Under the pieces are notes generated by a model. It was not told where the DNA came from. It saw nothing but the letters and a program-made list of their open reading frames with translations, and made no database searches. Positions 38,038 to 38,199 of a stretch of 38,199 nt of DNA are shown here, piece by piece. Within the stretch, counting starts at the first letter, position 1; every line of letters begins with the position of its first letter. This DNA comes from Pseudozyma flocculosa PF-1 (Eukaryota > Basidiomycota > Ustilaginomycetes > Ustilaginales > Ustilaginaceae): contig NW_006920895.1 in NCBI RefSeq assembly GCF_000417875.1, forward strand, positions 342,784-380,982, given 5' to 3'. A program made the translations under genes and the position numbers.

Positions 38038-38199
38038 CTAGGTCAGGTACGCATCCAGGCTCTCGCCCAGCGCCGCCTCAATGGCACGGCGGAACGCGCC
38101 GGCCTCGTGGGCAATGGCGCGTTCGTCGTCGTCGAGGAGCTCCGAGACCTGGGCCACCGTCTCGGGCACCAGGCCCAGCATCGCCTCGCCCTCGCGCGT
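38038..38199 (-). CDS. UTP10: C-terminal tail of a probable Utp10/HEATR1-like protein, truncated by window edge
   Basis: The last 53 codons and the TAG stop (38040-38038) of a gene entering from the right. The tail reads EAMLGLVPETVAQVSELLDD, then DERAIAHEAGAFRRAIEAA and LGESLDAYLT. A pattern of LVPE, then SELLDD, an amphipathic helix and a terminal LGESLDxYL resembles the end of the HEAT-repeat protein Utp10 (BP28CT region), a component of the U3 snoRNP small-subunit processome in the nucleolus. Only about 50 residues are available, so another HEAT-repeat protein is possible. A conserved housekeeping gene here would mark the right boundary of the DUF6604 array. Confidence 0.5.
   Translation of the reverse strand, partial: TREGEAMLGLVPETVAQVSELLDDDERAIAHEAGAFRRAIEAALGESLDAYLT

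Overview
The window looks like nuclear DNA of a fungus. It is GC-rich, its coding exons have few and short GT-AG introns, and it carries fungal chromosome-maintenance genes: a BRCA2-family (Brh2-type) protein, the DASH subunit Spc19, and a C-terminal tail resembling Utp10. The GC level, sparse introns and Brh2-like architecture suggest a basidiomycete, perhaps of the smut lineage (Ustilaginomycotina), but the sequence alone does not settle this. Every gene I can support lies on the minus strand.

Left flank (1-7001), listed in order of increasing coordinate: a BRCA2/Brh2 homologue with two BRC repeats that runs off the left edge; SPC19, rebuilt as three exons; a weak short ORF; and a two-exon class I glutamine-amidotransferase-like gene.

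Centre (7989-36827): the main feature is a head-to-tail tandem array of seven large paralogues of the fungal DUF6604 family, called A to G here. Each is about 950-1210 residues. They share the N-terminal signature with MDGYxSTYWLYKRDTD, the core FVELAxFIA and DLVTASLTTNTAF blocks, and the C-terminal blocks (xALTREMS, RHPTFCGLQ, WPDxDLVV, LCFDYVALNTRC). A, D, E, F and G have single open frames. B has one internal frame break, which could also be a 47-nt intron. C has lost its start codon and N-terminal 14 or so residues and has a further internal frameshift, so it is probably a pseudogene. A 20-N assembly gap lies about 560 bp upstream of the break in C. A and E share an 84-bp exactly identical stretch inside otherwise diverged genes, which suggests gene conversion. 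G, at the right end, is the longest and most divergent member and could be the oldest copy.

Right flank (38038-38199): the last 53 codons of a gene whose tail resembles Utp10/HEATR1.

The intergenic stretches (0.5-2.2 kb) hold low-complexity GGCT/GGCA runs, triplet and tetranucleotide microsatellites, and one possible unrecognised spliced gene (about 24.1-24.9 kb). I saw no rRNA, tRNA, CRISPR array or intact transposon. The function of DUF6604 is not known to me, so the array is reported as a lineage-specific family expansion with birth-and-death signatures and not as a defined pathway.
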